IMG/VR virus record: IMGVR_UViG_3300032093_000687
Coordinates: 1 to 27,297 of that record
Direction: 5' to 3' (one strand)
Source: a virus
Length of the DNA stretch: 27,297 nt
The notes below the pieces were generated by a model that searched no databases, was not told the DNA's origin, and saw only the letters and a list, made by a program, of their open reading frames with translations. Below, piece after piece: positions 1-7,757 of this stretch. The position numbers and the translations under genes are program-made. How positions within the stretch are numbered: the first letter of the stretch is position 1; each line of letters begins with the position of its first letter.

Positions 1-3000
1 ACTATCGTTTTGCAAATGGTCAGTTGGTGGATGAGCAAGGCAATCCTATTTCACTTGGTCCTGACATCCCGCTTCAAGCGATGCCAGATGGCACATCGAT
101 TTCTGTTGACACACGAATCGCTAGAAACGCCGATGGATCACCTCTCATCCTTTCTCCACGCGAGTCTAAACGCCGCGCAAAGAAGCGTGGTGAAGCTATC
201 CGAAAAGTTATTGACGAAGCAGCAGACGATGACTCTGGCGTGAGATTGGAAGACACAGGCAACGGCAACTATCGCGGAACGCTTTCTCCAACGCAGATTG
301 CAGCAATCAATGCATTGCCAAACGATCTCGTTGCTCCATCACTTAAACGCAAGATTGCATTCTTTAACGATATCTTGGGGCGCAAAGACGGCAGTATCGT
401 TGAGATCGAATACCAAGCTGCGATGCGTGATAAAAAATATCGTGCATTGCAACCGCAGATGAGAACTGAAATCCCGATTGGTTTCCAGTTCGACAAGCAA
501 GGCAATTTCTTGATGACCACCATGTCCATGTCGCGGATGCACGATAAGGCGAATGCTTGGGCGGCAAAGCGTCCTCGCAATCTTCGTTTATGGGGTGGAG
601 ACATGACCAAGTTCTGGGATTCGGTCAGGCAGTATCTGCACAATCATAAAGCAGGATTACAAGGTCACATTAATCTGCATCCAGACCCAGCTATCGCAAT
701 GGAGATGAAGAATCGCATCAACGATCTTTTCAATGTCTATCGCAAAGAGACTCGCGAGGCTAACCCCGAACGCACGACTCTGCCAAAACGCCGAGGTCAA
801 GACAGCATGGATGTGGTTATCCGTTCACGCCGAATGGATCGAATCAATAGCTATGACGAGACGGCAATGCCCAAAATGCCGTTTCAATATGAACTAGCAG
901 TCCAAAACTATCTCCCGGCTGAAAATCCGTTTGCTGAATTACAAACCCCAGAGCAGTTCGCAAGGGGCATGGAGATCGATACCGAACTAGCCAGACTCGC
1001 CGCACAAGGTAATGTCGAGCCTCTAGAACTGCAATTGCACGAACAAGACCTATTGCGTCCTGCCGAGTATGTAGATGTTCAAGACGGCAAACTTCGCGTT
1101 CGCTCCATGTTTGATCCTACGCAAGCCGTGTTCGATCCAATGGAAAGCGAACCAGAAAAACCATCGCTTGAAGTTGTAGAGACTGAAGTCGAGATGCCGC
1201 AGGAATTAGGTAAAATTAAATCAAAAGTTCCTACGCAAGAGGAACTGGATGCTATGAAGGAAAGATTGCCGAAATATAGCACAAAATTAGAAGATATAAA
1301 TGAAACGCAAAAGTATATTTTAATTTATGATGAAAATGGAAATGATGCTGCTAGTGCAGAAGTTTCGTTTAATAAAGATAACAATTCTTTAGATATAGAT
1401 TGGATTGGCACTAACATAAAAAATAAAGGTTTTGGAAGTGCAATATATCGCGAAGTTGCAAGGTATGCTCAACAACAAAATTTTGATACTATTGAAGGAG
1501 ATATTGTTAGTGATAAAGCACTAAAACGAAGAGAAGAATTGCTTCCAACTATTTCTAAAACAAAAAAGCCACTTGGTGATGACGAATATTCTACAACATT
1601 AGTTAGCAAGGTTCCATCTGATATTAGATTCATGCCTGCCGCCGAGATCGAAGCACCATCAGGAGAGCGTGGATTCCAGAGCAAGTTGCAAACTGAAATC
1701 CAACGCAAATTCCAAGGCGCGAATGCAACGCCAGAGCAGTTGAAAGCAGTTCTTGGTAATCCTCAAAATGTCAAACCTGAAGAGATCAAGTGGTCAGGCG
1801 TGATGAACGAGATTGATCGTTTGGCGCAGGAGAATAACGGAAAGGTTCCCGTGCAGGCATTGGTGAATTACCTGCGTGATGAAGGGCAAGTTAAATTTGA
1901 GGAAGTTACCATTGGAGATGATAATGGAATTCAAAAAATTGCTGATCAATATAGAATTAAAATTGAAGAGGAGTATGGGGAAAAAGCATTTTACGATGAA
2001 TTTGATGAGCCTCTTGAATTAGATGAAGTTCCGCCTCAATTATTAGACGCAATATATAAAGCAGGGAAAAAGCCTGATCCAAGATATGCTCAATACCAAC
2101 TCCCCGGTGGGGAAAACTATCGCGAGGTTGTTTTGTCGATGCCAAGAAAAACTCTGCAACCAACTGATGCAGAAGTTAAAGAATATTACGGATTACTACC
2201 TCGCAAAGAAAATTTAACTGGCGATGAATTAGCACCAGACATTGGAGGTTCTATTACAAATATTGTTAATTCAGATGGTCGAATACTTACCTACTATGAT
2301 CAAGCCGACCCAGTTAAACGCAGAGAATTAGCCCAAAGATGGATTGAAGGTAATAAATCCATGTATCCAGATGCGCGATTGGAAGAAGATACAGTTAAAG
2401 GAACCCCAATCTGGCGAGTAAACATCACGCCAGAGATGGAGAATGTCGTTCGCGCAGGGCAGATTCAGTTCATGCCAGCAGATGCTGAAAATATAGAGTT
2501 TGCAAATCCTCCATCCGAACAAGAAGCAATTGATGCATTAAGTTCAAATAAACGCAATTTCTTTGGATTACATAGAGATTTAGAAGATGGTTATCCAGTT
2601 GGATTGAGAATTGATATTCCAGCATTTACATCAAAAGGCGTGTATGTTGTAACTGTTCACGAAAAGAAAAAAGGAAAAGAAAAAGGTCAGGTTGGTGACA
2701 GAATTGGATATGATACTATTGCAAAAGTAACTGATCCTGTTTTCTTTTCTAATGAAATTGGTGCAAAAAAAATAAAATCTGGAGAAGCAAACAAATTCCC
2801 AGTAGCAACAGTTGAAGGTAAATTTAATTCATCAAGAGATATACCAGAAGATATTAATGAATGGACTCCAGTTGGATATAATCCAAAAGATCATTCTTAT
2901 TTTTACGATAAAAGAAATGAAGAACCAGTTTTATCTGGAGATGAAGCAATTTCTGTAGGAAATACTGTTTTTGTCAAAAATCCTGTATATGGGAATAGAT

Positions 3001-5930
3001 CGGATTTTGCATTCATGCCATCAGAGCAACCGCAAGGCATGGAAGATGTGGAAATGCCACAGACATATCGGCGCATCTCTGACATGATTCCTCCATTGCA
3101 AGGCGTTGAGCCTCCTGTTCGTGGTCGAGTTGAAGAACCAGCATTGTCTGGGCTTGCTATGCCAGCAGGACAAATTCAATTCATGCCAGCGGAATCGACT
3201 TCTAAAAAATCAAAAGAACAAAAGTTAAAAAATACATTAAAAGTGCGAATGACAAGAAAAGCACTTACTGATGCTGCATTGAGTCAAGAATCGTGGAAAG
3301 ATTGGTATAAAGAGCATCAGGATGTTCTTGATGATTTTTTTGGAGACTATGCAGAACTATTTCAAGAAATTCTTGCCGTTACTTCTCAAGCCGCATCAGT
3401 AAAAGCAAATGTTGGTCTTGCTTTAAAAGCATTTGGTCAGTTAATGCGTGGTGAAGAATTTGATGCTAGATTGCGTGGAGAGGAAAAGGGAGGATATCTT
3501 GATGGGGTTATCAACAACCTCAATGCCATCAAAAACAAAACTGATGTTTCAGGTAGGAAGATTTCAAATTACAAAGCAGCAAACGAAGGAGATGCAAGTC
3601 GAGTTGTTGTTGATCGTCACATTACCCGCTTGTTGTTTGGAGTAGACACTCCAAGCAAGGCGCAGTATGATTTAGCCGAAAAAGTATTAACAGAAATTGC
3701 CAATGACATTGGTTGGGAACCTTCACAAGTGCAAGCTGCACTATGGGCGCACTCAATCGTACTGTCAGGAAAAAAACCAGAATCTTATGGAGCGTACCTT
3801 ACAAAACTTGAGTCTGCCAAACTCACAAAACGAGAACTCGCAAGTGGACTCACAGGAAATCAACTCACCAGACGAATTGGAGAACTTGCTTATGCAGGCG
3901 CAGGAAGCATTGAATCTGGCAAAGGCAGGGGGAGATATTCTCCAATTAGCGAAGTTGAAATTAACGGAGTTAAGCAAGTAAGATTTCCTACAGATATCAG
4001 ATTCATGCCGTCTGGAGAAATCCCGACTGCTAAAGAGGTTCTTAAAAAGCCTCTTGAAAATCTTCCGTTACGCGAGGCAAGCACTTGGACAGAAATACAA
4101 GAAGCACCTATCATTACACTAAAAGACCTTATTGGGAAAAAGGTATTCCCGACTTTTGCTGATATTACATCTGCTGGAAGAGTATTCAAAGGAATTGATT
4201 CAAGTGAACTTTTAATTCCAATTGAAACTCATGGTGGTCCTGAATGGCCTTTGATCCAAGCAGAAAAAGTTGGAGAAGAAACCAATGTTTGGTCAAACCA
4301 AGGTGCTGGCGTAACAACAACAAAAGCAAAACGAGCAGATGAAGGAGCCATAATGCTTGTCACGCTTATGGATAAAAATGCCCATATGTCAAATACTGAA
4401 GTTGCGAATGCAATTATTGGAACAAATTTGGCATATGTAAGAGATGAAAGAATTACTGCAAATAATTTAAAACTTCTAAACAAAAAAATTAAATCAGAAG
4501 AAGTATTTGATGACTTTGTAGGAATCGACTCTCCTGATATTAATGATTATGTTTCAAAACTTCCATTCCAAGGTGATAAAAGTAGAGCAAGACTTGCTAC
4601 CATTTTGTCATTAAAAGAGTCAGAAGAACTTGGTGCAGCAAATGTTCAGCGCATTCTTGATGAGATGCGTAGTCCAGAATTTGAAGGTGGCAGGATTGGA
4701 GATTCTGTAATTGCTCTGCAATTGTCCAAAGGCGCACCAGTTGTTAAACTGTCAGATTCTGGTGGAATGACTCATCCTTCATATCAATATGCTGTACGAG
4801 GAAAGGTAATTGGAAAATTTGCTCGTCCTATAAATGCTGAAATGATTTATGATGATTTCATTGCACAAAGAAGAGCAGAAGGCAAACCGCAAAAGGGAGA
4901 TCGCAGGGCAATTGATCTTGCAAAACCAGTTCAAGTTATAACAGAACAAATTGCAAGCCGCATACCGCAAACTCCATACAAATATTTAAAATCAGCGCAA
5001 CACGCTAAATTGTTAAAGTATGCGCTTGAAAATAAATGGAAAGATTCAGGCACTGCAAAAAATAAAGGTGGAATTTCTCCAGCAGAATTTATTGACACTT
5101 TAAATTCAAGCGAAGCAAAGGTTGCTCTTAATGATTACACTCTTGATTCAGTAAAAAAAGAAATCAAAGATGGTAAATTAAATTTGTATCAACTTGGAGA
5201 CTCTAAAGTCTTTTTTGGGACAAAGAATACCAACCCTGCAAGCGACTATGGATTAGACCCGAAAGACTACGGGTTTGGTGAAAATGAGAAAACGCTAACA
5301 TTGGTATTGAATGCCGAGCGTGGGACCGCTGGCATGGGAGATGCCATTATGATGAAAGCATTGTCAGAAGGCGTGACTGCTCTCGATTGTTTCGCGATTA
5401 AAAACTCAAGATACCCTGATGGTATGTTGCCTTCATTGTACAAGCGATTCGGATTTGAGGTTGTCGGTGAAATCCCATTTGACCCGCAATACTACACGCC
5501 ACAAAAATTGGAAGACATAAAATTGTTTTGGAAAAATAATGGTTGGGACGAATCTACTGGACTTCCTTCCGTTGTTTTGATGAAATGGAAAGGAAATGAA
5601 AATGACCGAACAGGAACCCTACGAGATATTGCTGGAAAGAGTCCGACAGGTATTCGGGAACGAACTGAACTCGTTGTCGAAAACGCAAGACGCGATTCTG
5701 AACGGACTGATATTGGACAGAGTGGAGTCCCACAAGGGGGATTACAGCAAGGTGAGTCTGGACGAGGTGGAGGGAGTGCGGGAGATGCTGTACAAAGAAT
5801 TCAGCTTGGCAGAGGCACAATAAATGCAATCCAAGAATTGCTTGGAATGAATGATGCTGAACTTAAAAATTTAGGGATCGATCCAACGCAAATTAAAGCA
5901 ATCAAAAAAGCAGTAGGGATGTCGCAATAA
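1..5930 (+). CDS. Giant modular phage polyvalent protein, 5' truncated by window edge
   Basis: The frame is open to the left edge (in-frame residues Y-R-F-A-N-G-Q-L precede the first TTG at 24), so the start lies outside the window; residue numbers here count from that TTG. The 1,968 visible residues are a chain of modules, as in phage polyvalent proteins thought to be packaged and injected. Visible modules: unrecognised N-terminal region 1-390; GNAT-like domain about 425-515 with an N-K-G-F-G-S acetyl-CoA loop; region 640-815 with LPGGENYREV and ITPEM motifs; region 830-1000 with GYNPKDHSYFYD; a helical region 1060-1320 resembling DUF7178; region 1330-1650; a second GNAT-like region about 1700-1860 with G-M-G-D-A and L-Y-K-R-F-G-F-E; and a Gly/Gln-rich tail. 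Five FMP[AS] motifs separate modules. No signal peptide or membrane segment was seen. Domain names are inference from motif resemblance; that this is a phage polyvalent protein is fairly certain. Confidence 0.8.
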   Translation, partial: YRFANGQLVDEQGNPISLGPDIPLQAMPDGTSISVDTRIARNADGSPLILSPRESKRRAKKRGEAIRKVIDEAADDDSGVRLEDTGNGNYRGTLSPTQIAAINALPNDLVAPSLKRKIAFFNDILGRKDGSIVEIEYQAAMRDKKYRALQPQMRTEIPIGFQFDKQGNFLMTTMSMSRMHDKANAWAAKRPRNLRLWGGDMTKFWDSVRQYLHNHKAGLQGHINLHPDPAIAMEMKNRINDLFNVYRKETREANPERTTLPKRRGQDSMDVVIRSRRMDRINSYDETAMPKMPFQYELAVQNYLPAENPFAELQTPEQFARGMEIDTELARLAAQGNVEPLELQLHEQDLLRPAEYVDVQDGKLRVRSMFDPTQAVFDPMESEPEKPSLEVVETEVEMPQELGKIKSKVPTQEELDAMKERLPKYSTKLEDINETQKYILIYDENGNDAASAEVSFNKDNNSLDIDWIGTNIKNKGFGSAIYREVARYAQQQNFDTIEGDIVSDKALKRREELLPTISKTKKPLGDDEYSTTLVSKVPSDIRFMPAAEIEAPSGERGFQSKLQTEIQRKFQGANATPEQLKAVLGNPQNVKPEEIKWSGVMNEIDRLAQENNGKVPVQALVNYLRDEGQVKFEEVTIGDDNGIQKIADQYRIKIEEEYGEKAFYDEFDEPLELDEVPPQLLDAIYKAGKKPDPRYAQYQLPGGENYREVVLSMPRKTLQPTDAEVKEYYGLLPRKENLTGDELAPDIGGSITNIVNSDGRILTYYDQADPVKRRELAQRWIEGNKSMYPDARLEEDTVKGTPIWRVNITPEMENVVRAGQIQFMPADAENIEFANPPSEQEAIDALSSNKRNFFGLHRDLEDGYPVGLRIDIPAFTSKGVYVVTVHEKKKGKEKGQVGDRIGYDTIAKVTDPVFFSNEIGAKKIKSGEANKFPVATVEGKFNSSRDIPEDINEWTPVGYNPKDHSYFYDKRNEEPVLSGDEAISVGNTVFVKNPVYGNRSDFAFMPSEQPQGMEDVEMPQTYRRISDMIPPLQGVEPPVRGRVEEPALSGLAMPAGQIQFMPAESTSKKSKEQKLKNTLKVRMTRKALTDAALSQESWKDWYKEHQDVLDDFFGDYAELFQEILAVTSQAASVKANVGLALKAFGQLMRGEEFDARLRGEEKGGYLDGVINNLNAIKNKTDVSGRKISNYKAANEGDASRVVVDRHITRLLFGVDTPSKAQYDLAEKVLTEIANDIGWEPSQVQAALWAHSIVLSGKKPESYGAYLTKLESAKLTKRELASGLTGNQLTRRIGELAYAGAGSIESGKGRGRYSPISEVEINGVKQVRFPTDIRFMPSGEIPTAKEVLKKPLENLPLREASTWTEIQEAPIITLKDLIGKKVFPTFADITSAGRVFKGIDSSELLIPIETHGGPEWPLIQAEKVGEETNVWSNQGAGVTTTKAKRADEGAIMLVTLMDKNAHMSNTEVANAIIGTNLAYVRDERITANNLKLLNKKIKSEEVFDDFVGIDSPDINDYVSKLPFQGDKSRARLATILSLKESEELGAANVQRILDEMRSPEFEGGRIGDSVIALQLSKGAPVVKLSDSGGMTHPSYQYAVRGKVIGKFARPINAEMIYDDFIAQRRAEGKPQKGDRRAIDLAKPVQVITEQIASRIPQTPYKYLKSAQHAKLLKYALENKWKDSGTAKNKGGISPAEFIDTLNSSEAKVALNDYTLDSVKKEIKDGKLNLYQLGDSKVFFGTKNTNPASDYGLDPKDYGFGENEKTLTLVLNAERGTAGMGDAIMMKALSEGVTALDCFAIKNSRYPDGMLPSLYKRFGFEVVGEIPFDPQYYTPQKLEDIKLFWKNNGWDESTGLPSVVLMKWKGNENDRTGTLRDIAGKSPTGIRERTELVVENARRDSERTDIGQSGVPQGGLQQGESGRGGGSAGDAVQRIQLGRGTINAIQELLGMNDAELKNLGIDPTQIKAIKKAVGMSQ
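1629..4009 (+). repeat. Five dispersed FMP seam repeats (nucleotide core TTCATGCC)
   Basis: The octamer TTCATGCC occurs in frame at 1629-1636, 2469-2476, 3012-3019, 3180-3187 and 4002-4009. It encodes F-M-P inside the peptides DIRFMPA, QIQFMPA, DFAFMPS, QIQFMPA and DIRFMPS (residues 534-539, 814-819, 995-1000, 1051-1056 and 1325-1330). Each copy ends one module and starts the next. Phe is TTC at all five, although the AT-rich modules mostly use TTT. Whether the conservation acts at DNA level (recombination seam) or protein level (linker, cleavage or binding site) cannot be told from this window. Confidence 0.8.
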
Positions 5931-5983
5931 TCGATTCAAGTTTTTTTTGAAAAATTTAATCAAGGGTGTAAAAAAGAAATAAT

Positions 5984-6139
5984 ATGCCACTACGAAAATG
6001 CGCTTCACAAAATTGCTTTGATCGCAATGTTTCCTCGGAAGTAAAGTCAGGAAAATCGGTGAAACAATCGGTGGCGATTGCCTACGCAGTACAACGCAAG
6101 GCGCGAGCGAAAAAAGCTGCTGCTGCTCGCAAAAAATAA
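5984..6139 (+). CDS. Small basic phage protein (51 aa)
   Basis: The ORF encodes MPLRKCASQNCFDRNVSSEV followed by KSGKSVKQSVAIAYAVQRKA and a Lys/Ala/Arg tail. It resembles a widespread family of tiny phage and plasmid proteins with a core of the type 'N-[IV]-x-x-E-[IV]-x-x-G-K-x-x-x-Q-x-V-A-I-A', to which no biochemical function has been assigned. The basic tail (R-A-K-K-A-A-A-A-R-K-K) suggests nucleic-acid binding, which is inference. It lies 53 nt after the polyvalent gene and 5 nt before the tRNA. The leader 'aagggtgtaaaaaagaaataat' has only a weak purine-rich ribosome site. Confidence that it is translated is good because the family pattern is intact; no function is claimed. Confidence 0.75.
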   Translation: MPLRKCASQNCFDRNVSSEVKSGKSVKQSVAIAYAVQRKARAKKAAAARKK

Positions 6140-6144
6140 TTTTC

Positions 6145-6218
6145 CGCAGGATAGAGAAAAGGTATCTCGTCAGGCCCATAACCTGAAGTTCAAGGTTCGA
6201 CTCCTTGTCCTGCAACCA
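6145..6218 (+). tRNA. Initiator-like tRNA, anticodon CAT (tRNA-fMet type)
   Basis: A full cloverleaf can be drawn. Acceptor: CGCAGGA (6145-6151) with TCCTGCA (6208-6214), six pairs plus a C1xA72 mismatch. D stem: GAGA/TCTC with loop AAAGGTA. Anticodon stem: TCAGG/CCTGA with loop CCCATAA, so the anticodon is CAT at 6177-6179. Variable region: AGTT. T stem: CAAGG/CCTTG with loop TTCGACT. Discriminator A and an encoded CCA (6216-6218) follow. The C1xA72 mismatch and the A11:U24 pair in the D stem are known marks of bacterial initiator tRNAs. Two departures: position 33 is C rather than U, and the anticodon stem has only two of the three G:C pairs at 29-31/39-41 (29:41 is A:U). An elongator Met or a k2C-Ile tRNA is less likely because of the 1:72 mismatch. 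Confidence 0.9.
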
Positions 6219-6267
6219 CCCGCAGAGTGAGTATTCATGCGGGTCTGCGGAATACTTGAGTTTTTTG
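6219..6267 (+). terminator. Alternative hairpins and T-tract after the tRNA
   Basis: Three perfect stems can form here. CCCGCA 6219-6224 pairs with TGCGGG 6238-6243; CGCAGA 6221-6226 pairs with TCTGCG 6244-6249; AGTATTC 6230-6236 pairs with GAATACT 6250-6256. The last is followed after four bases by TTTTTT (about 6261-6266), which is the layout of an intrinsic terminator with a 13-nt loop. The stems share or interleave bases and so are mutually exclusive. Termination of the tRNA transcript is the simplest role; a switch is possible. Confidence 0.5.
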
Positions 6268-6294
6268 TCAAGCGTCAAGCATAAATAGTTTTTT

Positions 6295-6349
6295 TATGAC
6301 ACAAGAGTCAAAAAATAATTCTTGATAACCCAAGCGGATTCGGTAGAGT
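6295..6349 (+). promoter_or_regulatory. Promoter P1 of a three-copy family
   Basis: TATGACA (6295-6301) is followed by an A-tract, then TTGATA (6322-6327), a 16-nt spacer ACCCAAGCGGATTCGG and TAGAGT (6344-6349). The same order recurs at P2 and P3. Hexamers and spacing fit a sigma70-type promoter, although the -10 is poor. Predicted transcription start is near 6356, immediately before the ATG at 6357. Confidence 0.6.
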
Positions 6350-6356
6350 GACTGCC

Positions 6357-6563
6357 ATGACAACAAACCAAGCCGACAACGACCTGTATGTAGAATACCT
6401 CTCCCAAGCCACGGGAGAGGAAGAGTTCATCCTTGGAGAAACCAAGTGGCAATATTGCTGGTGCAGGTATAGCGATGGTCGTCGCGACCTCGGCGTCTAC
6501 AGCTTCGCTGGCGACCTCTGCTACGGCTACCAAGCCTTCCGCGAAAAATTCAACCTCAACTAA
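6357..6563 (+). CDS. Small hypothetical phage protein (68 aa), probably leaderless
   Basis: The ATG at 6357 is preferred to the in-frame GTG at 6348, because the GTG lies inside the predicted -10 hexamer of P1. The protein begins MTTNQADNDLYVEYLSQATG and has the aromatic, Cys-containing core WQYCWCRYSDGRRDLGVYSF. It is acidic at the N-terminus and mostly beta-like, with no recognised domain. It is the first gene after P1 and is followed two bases later by the next gene. With transcription starting near 6356 the message would have essentially no 5' leader. No function can be given. Confidence 0.6.
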   Translation: MTTNQADNDLYVEYLSQATGEEEFILGETKWQYCWCRYSDGRRDLGVYSFAGDLCYGYQAFREKFNLN

Positions 6564-6565
6564 CC

Positions 6566-6757
6566 ATGAAACGCGAATTCGACACATTCGGTAAAACCCA
6601 AACTGAAATCCGGGCATACAATAAGCGCACCCGCAAAACACGGGTGCGTGACCTCTGCGCCAAGCACAACACTACTTCCTACTCCGAGGCGCAGCACTTC
6701 GACACCATCGAACTCTGCGCCCGGATCAACGCTCACCTAGCATCACTCAAAAAATAA
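6566..6757 (+). CDS. Small basic hypothetical protein (63 aa)
   Basis: The protein starts MKREFDTFGKTQTEIRAYNK and is strongly basic in its first 30 residues (K-R-T-R-K-T-R-V-R), ending in a helical region with A-R-I-N-A-H-L. It lies two bases after the preceding stop and four before the next start, so it is probably translated as part of the P1 operon. The leader (actaacc) has no Shine-Dalgarno. No family was recognised; nucleic-acid binding would be a guess from charge alone. Confidence 0.55.
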   Translation: MKREFDTFGKTQTEIRAYNKRTRKTRVRDLCAKHNTTSYSEAQHFDTIELCARINAHLASLKK

Positions 6758-6761
6758 TACC

Positions 6762-6983
6762 ATGAACATCACCAAGAAAAAAATTAACCAAGCTATCAAG
6801 CATCTGAACCTTGAAATTATCGGGAATGGTGACGGGTACTTCTACTTCGTAGACCTCGCCACAAGTCACCAGATCGGCAATAGCGTACTTGTTTGCTACC
6901 TGAAGCACCTGACGCTCCAAAGATGGGTTGAAGAGGCTACAGAGGCAAGGAACAGCAACATTATCGAAGGAGTACAGCAATGA
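6762..6983 (+). CDS. Conserved small phage protein, GDGYFYF family (73 aa)
   Basis: The pattern is MNITKKKINQAIKHLNLEII, then G-N-G-D-G-Y-F-Y-F-V-D, then SVLVCYLKHLTLQRWVEE. This matches a common uncharacterised phage family with an N-terminal helix, a central G-x-G-Y-F-Y-F strand and a C-terminal 'L-[ST]-L-x-x-W-V-E' helix. Biochemical role is unknown. It is in the P1 operon and its 3' end overlaps the next gene by four bases (ATGA), which suggests translational coupling. The leader 'aaaataataccATG' lacks a Shine-Dalgarno. Confidence 0.7.
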   Translation: MNITKKKINQAIKHLNLEIIGNGDGYFYFVDLATSHQIGNSVLVCYLKHLTLQRWVEEATEARNSNIIEGVQQ

Positions 6984-7243
6984 ACATCACCGCACCAACA
7001 GTCCACTTGAACGGAACCCCAGCCACAAACCTCTGGGCAGGCTACGAGGCAGCATACGATGCCGTACGGGCCGCGCAGGACGCACTAGCCAAGATCGAGT
7101 TCAACGCTCGCGATTACTATGTGCAAGGCCAAGAAGCGTGGAACAAGGCTCTCAATCACCGCATAGAGCAGGCAGCATCACTTCGTCAGGTCGAGGGCTA
7201 CCTCTTCCAGCACCTGATCGAACTACAGCAACAAAAGAAGTGA
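6980..7243 (+). CDS. Conserved helical phage protein (87 aa)
   Basis: The N-terminus reads P-T-V-H-L-N-G-T, followed by LWAGYEAAYDAVRAAQDALA, ARDYYVQG and a C-terminal helix ending QQQKK. This is a recognisable small phage family (beta strand with HLNGT, helix, R-D-Y-Y-x-Q-G, helix, likely a helical hairpin) of unknown function. A good ribosome site (GGAG, eight bases upstream) lies inside the preceding gene, and the start overlaps that gene's stop (ATGA). An alternative 160-residue frame across this stretch is a shadow. Confidence 0.7.
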   Translation: MNITAPTVHLNGTPATNLWAGYEAAYDAVRAAQDALAKIEFNARDYYVQGQEAWNKALNHRIEQAASLRQVEGYLFQHLIELQQQKK

Positions 7244-7273
7244 ATTTGCTTTACATTCTCGGACATGGCATAA

Positions 7274-7501
7274 ATGCGAAATATGCCGCACAACCATCCA
7301 GCATTCCCTGTTCAAGGGAGTCAGAGTCCGCCGATCAGGCCGAACTCTGGAATGAGTATGCGCGACTGGTTCGCAGGTTCCGCCTTGCAGGGCTACAGGG
7401 CATCAGATAAATTTAGCCAAGCAGATTCGCGTCTTGTAGCGGAGCTATCGTTCCGCGATGCGGATTCAATGCTAGATGAAAGACAAAAAATAAATGAATA
7501 A
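7274..7501 (+). CDS. Conserved small phage protein, 'MSMRDWFAG' family (75 aa)
   Basis: The motifs are H-P-A-F-P near the N-terminus, then G-M-S-M-R-D-W-F-A-G-S-A-L-Q-G-Y, and a C-terminal A-D-S-M-L-D-E-R. This order (PAFP ... GM[ST][LM]RD[YW]FA..AL ... AD.ML..R) is a very common small phage protein of unknown function. The start at 7274 is chosen as the first ATG of the frame after the upstream stop; ATG at 7283 is also possible. It overlaps the next start by eight bases. Confidence 0.75.
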   Translation: MRNMPHNHPAFPVQGSQSPPIRPNSGMSMRDWFAGSALQGYRASDKFSQADSRLVAELSFRDADSMLDERQKINE

Positions 7502-7757
7502 AGACAATAACAACGAAGCTCCGGGAACCCCGGAGGAAGAAATCAAAAACTCTGTCGAGTCAGTTCTTGCTGGCATCGATTTTGAGAAGATCAGTAAGGA
7601 CGATGTGTTTCACGATTTGATGCACAACACAAAATTGTTCAGCTTCCGCTTGATGGTTGCGTCTGCATTGCTAGAGCAACTTCACCTCCGCGAAACTGTC
7701 GGCAAACAAGAACCGGACAATGTCGTTAAATTCTCCGAGGATGAGCCAAAAAGTTAA
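7494..7757 (+). CDS. Acidic hypothetical protein (87 aa)
   Basis: The protein begins MNKDNNNEAPGTPEEEIKNS and continues with a predicted helical core (V-F-H-D-L-M-H-N-T-K-L-F-S-F-R-L-M-V-A-S-A-L) and an acidic tail. There is no recognised family, signal peptide or membrane segment. The leader 'gacaaaaaataaATG' is A-rich without a Shine-Dalgarno. Its 3' end overlaps the next gene by 17 bases in a different frame. It is probably a P1-operon gene. Confidence 0.55.
   Translation: MNKDNNNEAPGTPEEEIKNSVESVLAGIDFEKISKDDVFHDLMHNTKLFSFRLMVASALLEQLHLRETVGKQEPDNVVKFSEDEPKS

Noticed and set aside
24-26. TTG at 24 as the true start of the polyvalent gene
   Set aside because: The same frame is open to the left edge with plausible residues, so the gene very probably begins upstream.
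6145-6218. tRNA as an attachment site for integration
   Set aside because: No integrase, excisionase or repeated tRNA 3' end was seen in the window.
6221-6256. H-type pseudoknot from the two interleaved stems after the tRNA
   Set aside because: The second strands abut with no connecting loop while the first loop is only three bases, so both stems cannot form together; they are alternatives.
5871-6278. 135-aa ORF on the minus strand across the tRNA
   Set aside because: It is antisense to a tRNA, to the end of the polyvalent gene and to a small phage gene; no family features.
6928-7410. 160-aa + strand frame across the genes at 6980 and 7274
   Set aside because: Arg/Ser-rich shadow frame; the overlapped frames have recognisable phage families.
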